A DNA stretch of 64,000 nucleotides from Pseudomonas jinjuensis. GTDB lineage: Bacteria; Pseudomonadota; Gammaproteobacteria; Pseudomonadales; Pseudomonadaceae. Under the pieces are notes generated by a model, which ran no database searches, had not been told where the DNA came from, and saw only the letters and a program-made list of their open reading frames with translations. Below are positions 8,489-18,689 of this stretch, piece after piece (within the stretch, counting starts at the first letter, position 1; the number at the start of each line of letters is the position of its first letter). The DNA lies in the NCBI RefSeq assembly GCF_900103845.1, contig NZ_FNIJ01000013.1:62001-126000 (forward strand), in the 5' to 3' direction. The position numbers were made by a program, and so were the translations under genes.

Positions 8489-9517
8489 ATGCCTACCTGG
8501 AAGACCCATCTCCAGCGCCTGATCGCTTTCGTCGTCGCCATCATGACCCGCTATCCGCGGCTGGTCGCCGTGGCGGGGTTCGCCTCCGGAGTGTTCAGCT
8601 TCATGATGGTCGACCGCCACCGCGCCGGGTTCGCCCGGGTGATGGCGATCGTCATGCTGGTCAGCTGGGCCTGGCTGATGCTGGAGAACCTGCTCACCAA
8701 ACGCATCAAGAAGCGCTTCGGCTGGGAGCTGCCGCCGCCGCTGCTGCGCTACGCCACCCAGCTGATCCACCAGGAAAGTCTGTTCTTCTGCCTGCCGTTC
8801 TTCTTCGTCACCACCACCTGGAACAGCGGCCAGGCATTGTTCACCGGAGCGCTGGCGCTGGCCGGGCTGATCGCCATCGTCGACCCGGTCTACTACAAGT
8901 GGCTGGCGCCGCGGCGCTGGACCTTCCTCGGCTACCACGCCCTGACGCTGTTCGCCGTGCTGCTGACGGCGCTGCCGATCATCCTCCACCTGAACACGCC
9001 GGAGAGTTACCGGCTGGCGCTGGGCATCGCCGTGCTGCTGTCCTTCCCCAGCCTGGCGGTGTCGGTGTCGATCCAGAAGTGGTGGCGCTGGCTGGCCCTG
9101 CTCGGGCTGACCGTGGCGGTCGGCACGGTCGGCTGGTTCGGCCGCGCCTGGGTGCCGCCGTCGACGCTGTGGATGACCGAGATGGCGGTGACCGCGCAGT
9201 TCGACAACGTCCAGCGCACCCCCGGCGACAGCCTGGAGACGGTGCCGGCCGCGCAGATCAGCAGCCAGGGGCTCTACGCCTACACGGCGATCAGCGCGCC
9301 GCGCGGGCTGGACGAACGCATCTACCACGTCTGGCGCCTGAACGGCCGCGAGGTGGACCGCATCGCCCTGGACATCCGCGGCGGCCGCGAGGCCGGCTAC
9401 CGGGCCTGGACGCACAAGCAGAACTTCCCGCCGAATCCGGCCGGCAAGTGGCAGGTGCAGGTGCTGACCGAAGCGGGACAGGTGATCGGGACGCTGCGCT
9501 TCGAGGTGACGCCCTGA
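8489..9517 (+). CDS. DUF5924 family membrane protein
   Basis: A 342-residue inner membrane protein of unknown function, of the type annotated as DUF5924 with a C-terminal DUF2914-like domain. About six to eight hydrophobic helices fall between residues 15 and 225 (for example VAVAGFASGVFSFMMV, LFFCLPFFFVTTTW and LALLGLTVAVGTVGWF). A soluble domain of about 110 residues follows, with the DUF2914-like stretches YHVWRLNGREVDRIAL and PAGKWQVQVLTEAG. The start is the ATG at 8489; upstream frames run through repeats. The neighbours give no clue to its role. Confidence 0.8.
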   Translation: MPTWKTHLQRLIAFVVAIMTRYPRLVAVAGFASGVFSFMMVDRHRAGFARVMAIVMLVSWAWLMLENLLTKRIKKRFGWELPPPLLRYATQLIHQESLFFCLPFFFVTTTWNSGQALFTGALALAGLIAIVDPVYYKWLAPRRWTFLGYHALTLFAVLLTALPIILHLNTPESYRLALGIAVLLSFPSLAVSVSIQKWWRWLALLGLTVAVGTVGWFGRAWVPPSTLWMTEMAVTAQFDNVQRTPGDSLETVPAAQISSQGLYAYTAISAPRGLDERIYHVWRLNGREVDRIALDIRGGREAGYRAWTHKQNFPPNPAGKWQVQVLTEAGQVIGTLRFEVTP

Positions 9518-9563
9518 GCGTTTTTGCAGGAGCAACTGTCTTCGCGCCGCGGCCAATCGCTGG

Positions 9564-9616
9564 TGTAGGGCCATGCGCACGACATGGGCGGGGTCGCGGG
9601 CATGGCCCGCTCCTAC
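9564..9616. repeat. Type A repeat
   Basis: A partly decayed left arm (GTAGGGCCATGCGCACGAC) faces an intact right arm (TCGCGGGCATGGCCCGCTCC). The unit lies between two convergent genes. Confidence 0.75.
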
Positions 9617-9634
9617 AGGCGAAAGCCAATCAAT

Positions 9635-9660
9635 AAAAAGCCCGGCGCGATGGCCGGGCT
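9635..9660 (-). terminator. Rho-independent terminator of yjdM
   Basis: AGCCCGGC (9639-9646) pairs with GCCGGGCT (9653-9660). On the minus strand the stem is followed by a T-rich run, 18 bases after the yjdM stop codon. Confidence 0.85.
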
Positions 9661-9678
9661 CTTGGCAAGCTCGAAGGC

Positions 9679-10020
9679 TCAGACCTTCTTCACGAACTCC
9701 GACTTCAGCTTCATCGCGCCGATGCCGTCGATCTTGCAGTCGATGTCGTGGTCGCCGTCCACCAGGCGGATGTTCTTCACCTTGGTGCCGACCTTCACCA
9801 CCAGCGACGAGCCCTTGACCTTGAGGTCCTTGATCACGCTGACGGTGTCGCCGTCCTGCAGGACGTTGCCGACAGAATCCTTGATCACCTTGACGTCGCT
9901 GGCCGCCTCGCTCGCCGCATCGGCGGACCATTCGTGGGCGCACTCCGGGCAGACCAGCAGCGCACCGTCCTCGTAGGTGTATTCGGAATTGCATTTCGGG
10001 CAGGGCGGCAGATTGCTCAC
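9679..10020 (-). CDS. yjdM: Zinc ribbon protein YjdM (PhnA-like)
   Basis: A small cytoplasmic protein of 113 residues. The N-terminal zinc ribbon has Cys7/Cys10 (CPKC) and Cys24/Cys27 (CPEC). A C-terminal SH3-like barrel domain has the family stretch [17 protein letters not shown]. The E. coli homologue was once called PhnA but is not the phosphonoacetate hydrolase, so a phosphonate role should not be assumed. The gene has its own terminator and appears to be monocistronic. Confidence 0.92.
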   Translation of the reverse strand: MSNLPPCPKCNSEYTYEDGALLVCPECAHEWSADAASEAASDVKVIKDSVGNVLQDGDTVSVIKDLKVKGSSLVVKVGTKVKNIRLVDGDHDIDCKIDGIGAMKLKSEFVKKV

Positions 10021-10077
10021 GGCGGTTCCTCGGTAGGGACAGGAAAGGGCACATATTCTACATGGTTTTACCTGCTC

Positions 10078-10701
10078 TCAGGGCTGCAGGCCCTGCAGGT
10101 AGGCCGCGACCGCCGCGATCTGCCGGTCGGAGAGCCCGCCGGCCACGCCCAGCATGGTCGATCCGGCGCGGCGCGGGTCCTTGTCGCGATAGCGGGTCAG
10201 GGTGCGGCGCAGGTATTCGCCCGGCTGGCCTGCCAGGCGCGGGGTGCCCTCCCTGCCGAGGCCCTGCTGGCCGTGGCAGGCCGTGCAGACCTGGCGGAAC
10301 AGCGCCGCGCCCTCGCCACGCAGGGCTTCGTCGCTGGCGGCGGCGGACGGCCGCACCTGCTGCTGGCTGAAATACACCGCGATGTTCACCCGCTCGTCGA
10401 GGCCGAGGGTGCTGGCCAGCCTGGACATCACGTAGTCGCTGCGCGCGCCGCTGGCGTACTTCTCGAAGGCGTCGAACAGGTAGCGCGGGTTCTGCGCCGC
10501 CAGGTTGGGGATGTAGTCGCGCTTGCTGTTGCCATCCTCGCCGTGGCAATGCCCGCACAGGGTGATGCGCTCCTGGCCGGCGGCATAGGCCGCCTCGCGC
10601 TGCTGCGGATCGGTCATCAGCGCATTGAAACGCTGCAGCGCCGAATCCTCGGCGAAGGCGGGGGAAGCGAGACAGGCCAGCAGGAGCAGGAATTTGCGCA
10701 T
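10078..10701 (-). CDS. Dihaem cytochrome c (c4-like), periplasmic
   Basis: A 207-residue exported cytochrome with a signal peptide (MRKFLLLLACLASPAFA) and two haem-binding motifs: CGHCH at residues 49-53 and CTACH at 139-143. The two half-repeats and the spacing fit the cytochrome c4 family, which passes electrons between membrane oxidoreductases and terminal reductases. Met ligands are plausible in VMSRL (near residue 92) and STMLG (near residue 184). It stands alone between yjdM and the pyruvate carboxylase genes. Its electron partner cannot be read from context, although a nos cluster lies elsewhere in the window. Confidence 0.88.
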   Translation of the reverse strand: MRKFLLLLACLASPAFAEDSALQRFNALMTDPQQREAAYAAGQERITLCGHCHGEDGNSKRDYIPNLAAQNPRYLFDAFEKYASGARSDYVMSRLASTLGLDERVNIAVYFSQQQVRPSAAASDEALRGEGAALFRQVCTACHGQQGLGREGTPRLAGQPGEYLRRTLTRYRDKDPRRAGSTMLGVAGGLSDRQIAAVAAYLQGLQP

Positions 10702-10810
10702 AGTGGTTTTCCCTGGCCCGCCTCCGGGCCTCTGTGCGGCTGAAAAGGCCGACTATAGGAAGCCGCTGCGCGGGCGGCGCGGATGCAGGTCAAGGAAATC
10801 CGGAGAATAA

Positions 10811-10835
10811 AAAAGGGGGAGCATCATGCTCCCCC
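10811..10835 (-). terminator. Rho-independent terminator of the pyruvate carboxylase operon
   Basis: GGGGGAGCA (10815-10823) pairs perfectly with TGCTCCCCC (10827-10835) around a three-base loop. It is followed on the minus strand by TTTTTTATT. It lies 23 bases after the stop of the B subunit gene. Confidence 0.93.
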
Positions 10836-10858
10836 AGGGACTAAAAAGCGGGGACTTT

Positions 10859-12667
10859 TCAGCCTTCGATCTCGATCAGGATCTCGCCCGGATTGACGCG
10901 ATCGCCCTTGGCGACGTTGATGACCTTCACGGTGCCGGCGATGCCCGCCTGGACCTCGGTTTCCATCTTCATCGCTTCGGTGATCAGCACCGGCTGGCCG
11001 GCCTTGACCACGTCGCCTTCCTTCACCAGCACATCGACGATGTTGCCCGGCATGGTGGTGGTGACATGGCCCGGCGCGCTGGCCTGCTTGCGCTTGCTGC
11101 CGCTACCGACGACGAACTCGTTGAGCGGCTCGAACACCACTTCTTCCGGCATGCCGTCGATGGACAGGTAGAAGTGACGCTTGTTGTCGGTCTTCACGCC
11201 GACGCCGGTGATGTCCACGCGGTAGGTCTCGCCGTGGACGTCGATGACGAACTCGGTCGGGGTGCCTTCGCTGCCGGCGGCGGCGACGCCGTTGCCGCTC
11301 GGGATCGGCAGCAGTTCTTCCGGCTTCAGGGCGCCGGCGGCGCGCTCTTCGAGGAACTTGCGGCCGATGTCCGGGAACATGGCGTAGGTCAGCACGTCCT
11401 CTTCGGACTTGGCCAGCGCACCGATCTCGTCACGCAGCTTGCTCAGTTCCGGCTTGAGCAGGTCGGCCGGGCGCACGTCGATCACTTCCTCGCTGCCGAT
11501 GGCCTGGCGGCGCAGCTTCTCGCTCACTTCGCCCGGCGCCTTGCCGTAGCGGCCCTGCAGGTACAGCTTCACCTCGTTGGTGATGGTCTTGTAGCGCTCG
11601 CCGGCGAGCACGTTGAAGAACGCCTGGGTGCCGACGATCTGCGAGGTCGGGGTGACCAGGGGCGGGTAGCCGAGGTCGGCGCGCACCTGCGGGATTTCCG
11701 CGAGCACTTCGTCCATGCGGTGCAGCGCGCCCTGCTCCTTGAGCTGGTTGGCCAGGTTGGAAATCATGCCGCCCGGGACCTGGTTGACCTGCACGCGGGT
11801 GTCCACGCCGGTGAATTCGCTCTCGAACTGGTGGTACTTCTTGCGCACGGCGTAGAAATACAGGCCGATCTCCTGGAGCAGTTCCAGGTCCAGGCCAGTG
11901 TCGTACGGGGTGCCGCGCAGGGCGGCGACCATCGACTCGGTGCCCGGGTGGCTGGTGCCCCAGGCCATGCTGGAGATGGCGGTGTCGATGCGGTTGGCAC
12001 CGTTTTCCACGGCCTTCAGCTGGCACATGCTGGCGACGCCGGCGGTGTCGTGGGAGTGCACGACCACGTCGAGGGACAGGTTGTCCTTCAGCGCCTTGAC
12101 CAGTTCGCCGGTGGCGTAGGGGGTCAGCAGGCCGGCCATGTCCTTGATGGCGATGGAGTCGACGCCCATGTCGGCCATGGCCTTGCCCTGGGCGACGAAG
12201 GCTTCGATGGTGTGCACCGGGCTGGTGGTGTAGCAGATGGTGCCCTGGGCGTGCTTGCCGGCGGCCTTCACGGCCTCGATGGAAACGCGCAGGTTACGCA
12301 CGTCGTTCATCGCGTCGAAGATGCGGAACACGTCGATGCCGTTGACCGCGGCCTTGGCGACGAAGGCCTTGACCACGTCGTCGCTGTAGTGGCGGTAGCC
12401 GAGCAGGTTCTGGCCGCGCAGCAGCATCTGCAGGCGGGTGTTCGGCAGCGCGGCCTTCAGCTTGCGCAGGCGCTCCCACGGGTCTTCCTTGAGGAAGCGC
12501 ACGCAGGCGTCGAAGGTGGCGCCGCCCCAGACTTCCAGCGACCAGTAGCCGACCTGGTCGAGCTTGTCGCAGATCGGCAGCATGTCCTCGGTGCGCATGC
12601 GGGTGGCCAGCAGCGACTGGTGGGCGTCGCGCAGGATGGTATCGGTGACGGTGACTTTCTTGCTCAT
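10859..12667 (-). CDS. oadA: Pyruvate carboxylase subunit B (oxaloacetate decarboxylase alpha-like)
   Basis: This is the carboxyltransferase and biotin-carrier subunit of the two-subunit pyruvate carboxylase, which replenishes oxaloacetate. The 602-residue protein has the carboxyltransferase barrel at about residues 1-300 (TDTILRDAHQSLLATR; metal-binding VHSHDTAGV). A conserved carboxylase domain follows, then a biotinyl domain with EAMKME in which Lys567 is the biotin site. No membrane subunits of an oxaloacetate decarboxylase pump are present. With the biotin carboxylase gene next door, the carboxylase role is favoured. It lies ten bases behind the A subunit gene. Some annotations call this gene pycB. 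Confidence 0.94.
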   Translation of the reverse strand: MSKKVTVTDTILRDAHQSLLATRMRTEDMLPICDKLDQVGYWSLEVWGGATFDACVRFLKEDPWERLRKLKAALPNTRLQMLLRGQNLLGYRHYSDDVVKAFVAKAAVNGIDVFRIFDAMNDVRNLRVSIEAVKAAGKHAQGTICYTTSPVHTIEAFVAQGKAMADMGVDSIAIKDMAGLLTPYATGELVKALKDNLSLDVVVHSHDTAGVASMCQLKAVENGANRIDTAISSMAWGTSHPGTESMVAALRGTPYDTGLDLELLQEIGLYFYAVRKKYHQFESEFTGVDTRVQVNQVPGGMISNLANQLKEQGALHRMDEVLAEIPQVRADLGYPPLVTPTSQIVGTQAFFNVLAGERYKTITNEVKLYLQGRYGKAPGEVSEKLRRQAIGSEEVIDVRPADLLKPELSKLRDEIGALAKSEEDVLTYAMFPDIGRKFLEERAAGALKPEELLPIPSGNGVAAAGSEGTPTEFVIDVHGETYRVDITGVGVKTDNKRHFYLSIDGMPEEVVFEPLNEFVVGSGSKRKQASAPGHVTTTMPGNIVDVLVKEGDVVKAGQPVLITEAMKMETEVQAGIAGTVKVINVAKGDRVNPGEILIEIEG

Positions 12668-12677
12668 TCGATAATCC

Positions 12678-14093
<1,416 letters not shown>

Positions 14094-14246
14094 TTCGGGT
14101 TTCCCTCGACCCGGGCCCGATGGACCCCGGTGCATGAACCAATCGGCAATCCGGTCCGGAAGCGCATCCCGGCCGGCTGGGCACAACGCCGGATCAGGCT
14201 TCCGGCTGTTTTTTACCCTAACGCCAGAGGGAGGATTAACCAAAAT

Positions 14247-14258
14247 CAATAATTATTG
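14247..14258. promoter_or_regulatory. Candidate PycR operator
   Basis: A perfect 12-base palindrome, CAATAATTATTG, lies in the AT-rich 225-base gap between pycA and pycR. It is 61 bases before the pycR start and 154 before the pycA start. LysR sites are often AT-rich dyads of this kind. Binding is inferred, not shown. Confidence 0.4.
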
Positions 14259-14318
14259 GGGTAGCCATTAATTTTGACTTATAGTTGACGAAACAGCCGT
14301 CATCGGGAGTCGAGAGAC

Positions 14319-15269
14319 ATGCGTAAGTCATTGATGCGCATGACATTGCGCCAGCTGCAGGTATTCCGTGCGGTGTGCGAGAGCCGTTCCTACAGCCGCG
14401 CCGCGGAAGAAATGGCGCTGACCCAGCCGGCGGTCAGCCTGCAGATCCGACAACTGGAAGAGCTGGTCGGCCAGCCGCTGTTCGAGTACATCGGCAAGAA
14501 GCTCTACCAGACCGACGCCGCCGACGCCCTGCTGCGCGCCAGCAACGACATCTTCCAGCGCCTGGAAAACCTCGACATGCAGCTCTCCGACCTGAAGGGC
14601 TCGCTGCAGGGCCAGCTGCGCCTGGCGGTGGAATCCAGCGCCAAGTACATCACTCCGCACCTGTTCGCGAAATTCCAGGAACAGCACCCGGACGTCAGCC
14701 TGAACCTCACCGTGGTCAACCGCGGCCAGGTGATCAAGCGCCTGTCGGACAACCGCGACGACCTGGTGATCATGTCCCTGGTGCCGCAGGACATGGCGCT
14801 GGAGTTCCTGCCCTTCCTCAACAACCCGATCGTCGCGGTGGCGCCGCCGGACCATCCGCTGTGCTCGGCGGCCAAGCTGTCGCTGAAGGACCTGGAAGCC
14901 TTCCCCCTGCTGATCCGCGAGCCGGGCTCCGGCACACGCAAGGCGATCGAGGAGCATTTCCAGCAGAAGCGTGCGCATTTCCCGCAGACTCTGGAATTTT
15001 CCTCGCTGGAAGGCTCGCGCGAGGGCGTCCTCGCCGGGCTCGGCCTGGCCCTGCTGCCACGCCATGCGGTGAGCCGCGAAGTGCAGGCGGGACTGCTGCG
15101 CGAACTGCCGGTGGAGGAGCTGCCGCTCTATCGCAGCTGGTGTCTGGTGCACGCCCGCGGCAAACGCCTGAGCCCGGTGGCCCAGGCGTTCGTCGCCTTC
15201 ATCCGTGAAGGCCGGGCGCTGATCAGCCAGCTGGCCGAGCGCTTTTCCGCGCCGAACGCGCCGAATTGA
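14319..15269 (+). CDS. pycR: LysR regulator PycR
   Basis: A 316-residue LysR-type regulator. The helix-turn-helix is near residues 9-68 (SYSRAAEEMALTQPAVSLQIRQLE) and the effector domain starts near residue 95. It is divergent from the pyruvate carboxylase genes, exactly as PycR (PA5437) is in P. aeruginosa. That protein has been described as a regulator of these genes with effects on lipid metabolism and virulence; this is recalled, not checked. The first ATG has GAGAG four bases upstream; a second in-frame ATG (14337) is also possible. Its last 47 bases overlap a small gene on the other strand. Confidence 0.9.
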   Translation: MRKSLMRMTLRQLQVFRAVCESRSYSRAAEEMALTQPAVSLQIRQLEELVGQPLFEYIGKKLYQTDAADALLRASNDIFQRLENLDMQLSDLKGSLQGQLRLAVESSAKYITPHLFAKFQEQHPDVSLNLTVVNRGQVIKRLSDNRDDLVIMSLVPQDMALEFLPFLNNPIVAVAPPDHPLCSAAKLSLKDLEAFPLLIREPGSGTRKAIEEHFQQKRAHFPQTLEFSSLEGSREGVLAGLGLALLPRHAVSREVQAGLLRELPVEELPLYRSWCLVHARGKRLSPVAQAFVAFIREGRALISQLAERFSAPNAPN

Positions 15270-15435
15270 GGTAATTGACGGCGATCAGGTCGGGATAATC
15301 ATCGTTTTCCAGGGCGAACCGGCGGCTTTCGAGGCGTTCCTCGATGGCCCGGCGGAACATCATGCGCCGCTGGTCTTCGAGCTTGCGGCGGGTCTTGGCG
15401 TCCAGTTGCAGGGTGGCGTCGATCTGGCGTGGCAT
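15223..15435 (-). CDS. Small basic protein, PA3496-like
   Basis: A 70-residue, highly charged protein without membrane segments or signal. The middle part, RRKLEDQRRMMFRRAIEERLESRRF, resembles the small PA3496 family that is tentatively linked to envelope integrity. A good GGGAG site lies eight bases before the ATG, which supports it as a gene. The 3' end overlaps the end of pycR by 47 bases in convergent orientation, so the two messages could form an antisense pair. The family label is from pattern memory and is uncertain. Confidence 0.6.
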   Translation of the reverse strand: MPRQIDATLQLDAKTRRKLEDQRRMMFRRAIEERLESRRFALENDDYPDLIAVNYLNSARSARKSARPAG

Positions 15436-15593
15436 CTCGCATCTCCCATGGCCGAAGGGGCTGGAGTGGCCAGCTTGGCGCCGGCAGATGACGCTTTGAC
15501 GGCGAAAGAATGAACAGTGGGTGTCGCCGCCGGCGCGCGCAGCGGGTGCGCCACGGCTAGTCTCCGATGAACGAGATCGCCGGGGGAGCGGCC

Positions 15594-16523
15594 ATGAGAG
15601 TCCCGATCATCATCCTCGTCCTGGCGCTGCTGGCCGATGGCGCGCGGGCCGGCGAGCCGGAGCGCTGCCGGGACGTGCGCATGGGCCTGGTCAGCTGGAC
15701 CGACGTGGTCGCCACCAGCGCCATCGCCGAGGCGCTGCTGGAAGGGCTCGGCTATCGCGTCAAGCAGACCAGCGCGGCGCAGCAGATCATCTTCTCCGGC
15801 CTGCGCGACGACCGCCTTGACATCTTCCTCGGCTACTGGAGTCCGCTGATGGACGCCAACATCCGCCCCTTCGTCGAGAAGCGCCAGGTGCGCGTGCTGC
15901 AGCCGCCGAGCCTGCCCGACGCCCAGGCCACCCTGGCGGTGCCGGATTACGCCTACGACGGCGGGCTCAGGACCTTCGCCGACATCGCCCGCTTCCGCGA
16001 ACGCCTGGACGGCAAGCTCTACGGCATCGAACCCGGCACCGGGGCGAACAGGGGCATGGCCGCGATGATCGCGCAGAACCGCTTCGGCCTCGGCGGGTTC
16101 CGTCTGGTCGAATCCAGCGAAGCCGGCATGCTCACTGCCGTGCGCCGGGCGATCAAGCGCCGGGACTGGATCGTCTTCTTCGGCTGGAAGCCGCACCCGA
16201 TGAACCTCGACATTCCGCTGCGCTACCTGTCCGGCAGCGAGGGCGTCTACGGCCCCGACGAAGGGCGCGCCACGGTCTCGACGGTCACCGCGCCGGACTA
16301 TCTGGAGCGCTGCCCGAACGTGGCGCGCCTGCTGCGCAACCTGACCTTCGACGCCGACCAGGAAAGCCGCCTGATGGCGCCGATCATGGAGCGCCAGCCG
16401 CCCCGCCAGGTCGCCCGCGACTGGCTGAAGGCGCATCCCGGGGACCTGCAGCGCTGGCTCGACGGCGTCGGCAGCTTCGCCGGCGCGGATGGCCTGGCGG
16501 CGGTCCGCGCCAGTCTCGAATGA
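15594..16523 (+). CDS. Orphan choline/betaine-type ABC substrate-binding protein
   Basis: A 309-residue periplasmic binding protein of the ChoX/CbcX family (OpuAC-like). A signal peptide (MRVPIIILVLALLADGARAG) is followed by the family's aromatic-rich motifs: LVSWTDVVATS, FLGYWSPLMDAN, YGIEPGTGANRG, LVESSEAGML and VFFGWKPHPMN. These are parallel to those of CbcX in this window. The ATG at 15594 has GGGGGAG upstream and gives a clean signal peptide. No permease or ATPase gene is adjacent. In P. aeruginosa several such proteins (CbcX, BetX, CaiX) share one CbcWV core, so this one may deliver betaine or carnitine to it. That is inference. Confidence 0.85.
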   Translation: MRVPIIILVLALLADGARAGEPERCRDVRMGLVSWTDVVATSAIAEALLEGLGYRVKQTSAAQQIIFSGLRDDRLDIFLGYWSPLMDANIRPFVEKRQVRVLQPPSLPDAQATLAVPDYAYDGGLRTFADIARFRERLDGKLYGIEPGTGANRGMAAMIAQNRFGLGGFRLVESSEAGMLTAVRRAIKRRDWIVFFGWKPHPMNLDIPLRYLSGSEGVYGPDEGRATVSTVTAPDYLERCPNVARLLRNLTFDADQESRLMAPIMERQPPRQVARDWLKAHPGDLQRWLDGVGSFAGADGLAAVRASLE

Positions 16524-16553
16524 GGAATCCCCTGCCGGCCCTGCGGCCTGGAC

Positions 16554-16591
16554 AAAAAAATCCCCTGCGGCGCCCGACGCGCGGCAGGGGA
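16554..16591 (-). terminator. Minus-strand rho-independent terminator
   Basis: TCCCCTGC (16561-16568) pairs with GCAGGGGA (16584-16591). On the minus strand the stem is followed by seven T. It faces against the binding protein gene before it. The only upstream gene on its own strand is gbdR, whose stop is 850 bases away. Confidence 0.8.
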
Positions 16592-16809
16592 CAAGAATGA
16601 GCCGGTAGTGGGCTCTCAGTGTGTGCCCGGTCCGAGTGCCTGCGGACCTTCGATGGCTTCCATTCTGCGTAGCCCGCCGTAACGCCGCTTAGTCGAAAGC
16701 GACCTGCTCATGCCAGCTCCGGACATTCCGACCTGCGGATGCTTGCCGCCCCGCCCCGGGGTTACCAGAATCGATTCCAGTCCCTGATTGCAGCCATGGA
16801 GATAGCGCG
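16592..16809 (-). ncRNA. Possible small RNA locus ending at the minus-strand terminator
   Basis: No credible gene is seen between the binding protein gene and the small plus-strand gene, yet a strong minus-strand terminator closes this stretch. A transcript starting around 16750-16800 and ending at 16554 would be a typical small RNA length. No promoter is clear to me. The terminator could instead end a long gbdR message. Confidence 0.25.
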
Positions 16810-17058
16810 ATGATGCATGCCGACCTGATCGACCAGGACGATTTCCGCGAGCGCCTGCAGGCGCTGGGTTTCCACATGCCACCCGACGCGACGCCGGAGC
16901 AGGCCTGCGAAATCGCCGTGCGCGCCCTCACCCCGGAAAGCTCGCGCGCACTGCGCCGGCTGGTGGAGGAAATGTTCACCAGCAACGCCACCCTGCTCCC
17001 CGCGGTACGCGAGGCGATTTCCCGGCAACTGCTGCCGGCGCTGGTGCCGCGGCCGTAA
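16810..17058 (+). CDS. Small hypothetical protein
   Basis: An 82-residue, acidic and helical protein without signal peptide or membrane segment. I do not recognise its family. A GGAG site eight bases before the first of two ATG codons and ordinary codon use support it as a gene. The sequence (DFRERLQALGFHMPPDATPEQACEIAVRALTP) looks like a compact helical domain. It lies between a possible small RNA and a run of repeats and has no operon partners. Confidence 0.6.
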   Translation: MMHADLIDQDDFRERLQALGFHMPPDATPEQACEIAVRALTPESSRALRRLVEEMFTSNATLLPAVREAISRQLLPALVPRP

Positions 17059-17106
17059 GGCGGGACGGGGCACTTCCGCGTCCGTCGTAGACGCGCGCCA
17101 CGCGCG

Positions 17107-17436
17107 CGGTCGCGGGCATGGCCCGCTCCTACAGGTATGGCGTCAAGCGGGCCATGAGCAGCCACGTAGGGCGCATAACGCGCCAGCGTTATCCGCCATC
17201 CCATCGGCGCGGCCTGGTCGGCGGATGAAGCGTTCCGCTTCATTCGCCCTACACAGCGATTGCGAGACAGTTGTCCCTACACGGCTTCATGGTTCCCACG
17301 CCCCTGCGTGGGAACCATGAAATGCATCCTCGGACGCCCCCGCGTCCATCCCGGAAGCGCGCCACGCGCACGGTCGCGGGCATGGCCCGCTCCTACGGGT
17401 CTCTCGGCGTAGGGCGGGTGCAAGCACGTCGACGCG
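17107..17436. repeat. Dense repeat region, types A, D, E and F
   Basis: This 380-base gap before the gbdR stop is almost filled by repeats. It holds a type A arm (17109-17132), a type D unit (17166-17252, starting GTAGGGCGCATAACGCGCCA), a type E unit (about 17288-17346, GGTTCCCACGCCCCTGCGTG), another A arm (about 17378-17398) and a type F fragment (about 17409-17430) next to the gbdR stop. No gene is seen. Confidence 0.8.
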
Positions 17437-17438
17437 CG

Positions 17439-18542
17439 CTACACCCTCACGCTGGCGAAGGTCGACTCGCCCTGCGCCTGGCTGAGCGCCGACATGGCCG
17501 AGGAATGCGGCATGTGCGCCAGGTCCTGCGGGATCGGCATCAGCACGGCCGGCTGGTTCAGCGGCTGGCCCTGGCGCTCGTCGCGCGGCGGGATGCCGAA
17601 GTATTCGCGGTAGCACTTGGAGAAGTGCGGGGTGGAGACGAAGCCGCACACCGAGGCCACCTCGATGATCGACATGGAGGTCTGCTTGAGCAGCTGGCGC
17701 GCGCGGATCAGGCGCAGCTTCAGGTAGTAGCGCGACGGCGAGCAGTGCAGGTACTTCTGGAACAGCCGCTCGAGCTGGCGCCGCGAGACGTTGACGTAGA
17801 CCGCCAGTTCGTCGAGGTCGATCGGTTCCTCCAGGTTGGCTTCCATCAGCGCGACGATTTCCTGCAGCTTCGGCTGGTTGGTGCCGAGCATGTGCTTGAG
17901 CGGCACGCGCTGGTGGTCCTGCTCGTTGCGGATGCGCTCGTAGATGAACATCTCGGAGATCGCCGCCGACAGCTCGCGGCCGTGCTCGCGGCCGATCAGG
18001 TGCAGCATCATGTCCATCGGCGCGGTGCCGCCGGAGGAGGTGCAGCGGTTGCGGTCGATGGAGAACAGGCGGGTGCTCATGGCCACGCGCGGGAAGGCCT
18101 CCTGCATCGCCGCCAGGCATTCCCAGTGCACGCTGCAGTCGTAGCCGTCGAGGAGGCCGGCGCGGGCCAGCGCCCAGCTGCCGGTGCACACCGCGCCGAG
18201 GCGGCGGCCGAGGCGCGCCTGGGTCTGCAGGAAGGTCACATGTTCACGGCTGACACTGCGCTGGATGCCGACGCCGCCGCAGACGATCACCGTATCCAGC
18301 GCCGGCGCATCGGCCATGCTGGCGTCCGGGGTGATCTGCAGGCCGTCGCTGGCCCACACCTGGCGACCGTCCAGGCTCAGGGTGTGCCAGCGGTACAGCT
18401 CGCGCCCGGAGAGGTGGTTGGCCATGCGCAGGGGTTCGACTGCCGAAGCGAGGGAAATCAGGGTGAAGTTATCCAGCAGCAGGAAGCCGATGGACTGCGG
18501 AGTCCGGGTTTGCAGGGGAACGCCGGCGTTGAACGCATTCAT
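17439..18542 (-). CDS. gbdR: GbdR, activator of glycine betaine catabolism
   Basis: A 367-residue GlxA-type regulator. The N-terminal DJ-1/PfpI-like domain covers about residues 15-190 (GFLLLDNFTLISLASAVEPLRMAN) and the C-terminal AraC helix-turn-helix covers about 230-330. In P. aeruginosa GbdR senses glycine betaine and dimethylglycine and activates their catabolic and transport genes. Its neighbours here, sdaB and cbcXWV, are known members of that regulon, and the length matches. The start at 18542 has AGGA at good spacing; the extra five codons upstream lack a site. Confidence 0.93.
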   Translation of the reverse strand: MNAFNAGVPLQTRTPQSIGFLLLDNFTLISLASAVEPLRMANHLSGRELYRWHTLSLDGRQVWASDGLQITPDASMADAPALDTVIVCGGVGIQRSVSREHVTFLQTQARLGRRLGAVCTGSWALARAGLLDGYDCSVHWECLAAMQEAFPRVAMSTRLFSIDRNRCTSSGGTAPMDMMLHLIGREHGRELSAAISEMFIYERIRNEQDHQRVPLKHMLGTNQPKLQEIVALMEANLEEPIDLDELAVYVNVSRRQLERLFQKYLHCSPSRYYLKLRLIRARQLLKQTSMSIIEVASVCGFVSTPHFSKCYREYFGIPPRDERQGQPLNQPAVLMPIPQDLAHMPHSSAMSALSQAQGESTFASVRV

Positions 18543-18689
18543 GGTCAATATCCTCACGCTAGGTCACGTGCCCCTTGGGGTTGGGGCGATTTTCTTTTGT
18601 TTTTGTAGGAATGCTCTGAGACCGGCGCACTCCTTTGGACAGAAGAGAGAGCAAATGCCGTGCCCACATTGATTGATTGTTCAATAAAA

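Noticed and set aside
10859-12667. Sodium-pumping oxaloacetate decarboxylase
   Set aside because: No membrane beta or gamma subunit genes are present, and the partner is a biotin carboxylase, so the pyruvate carboxylase role is preferred.
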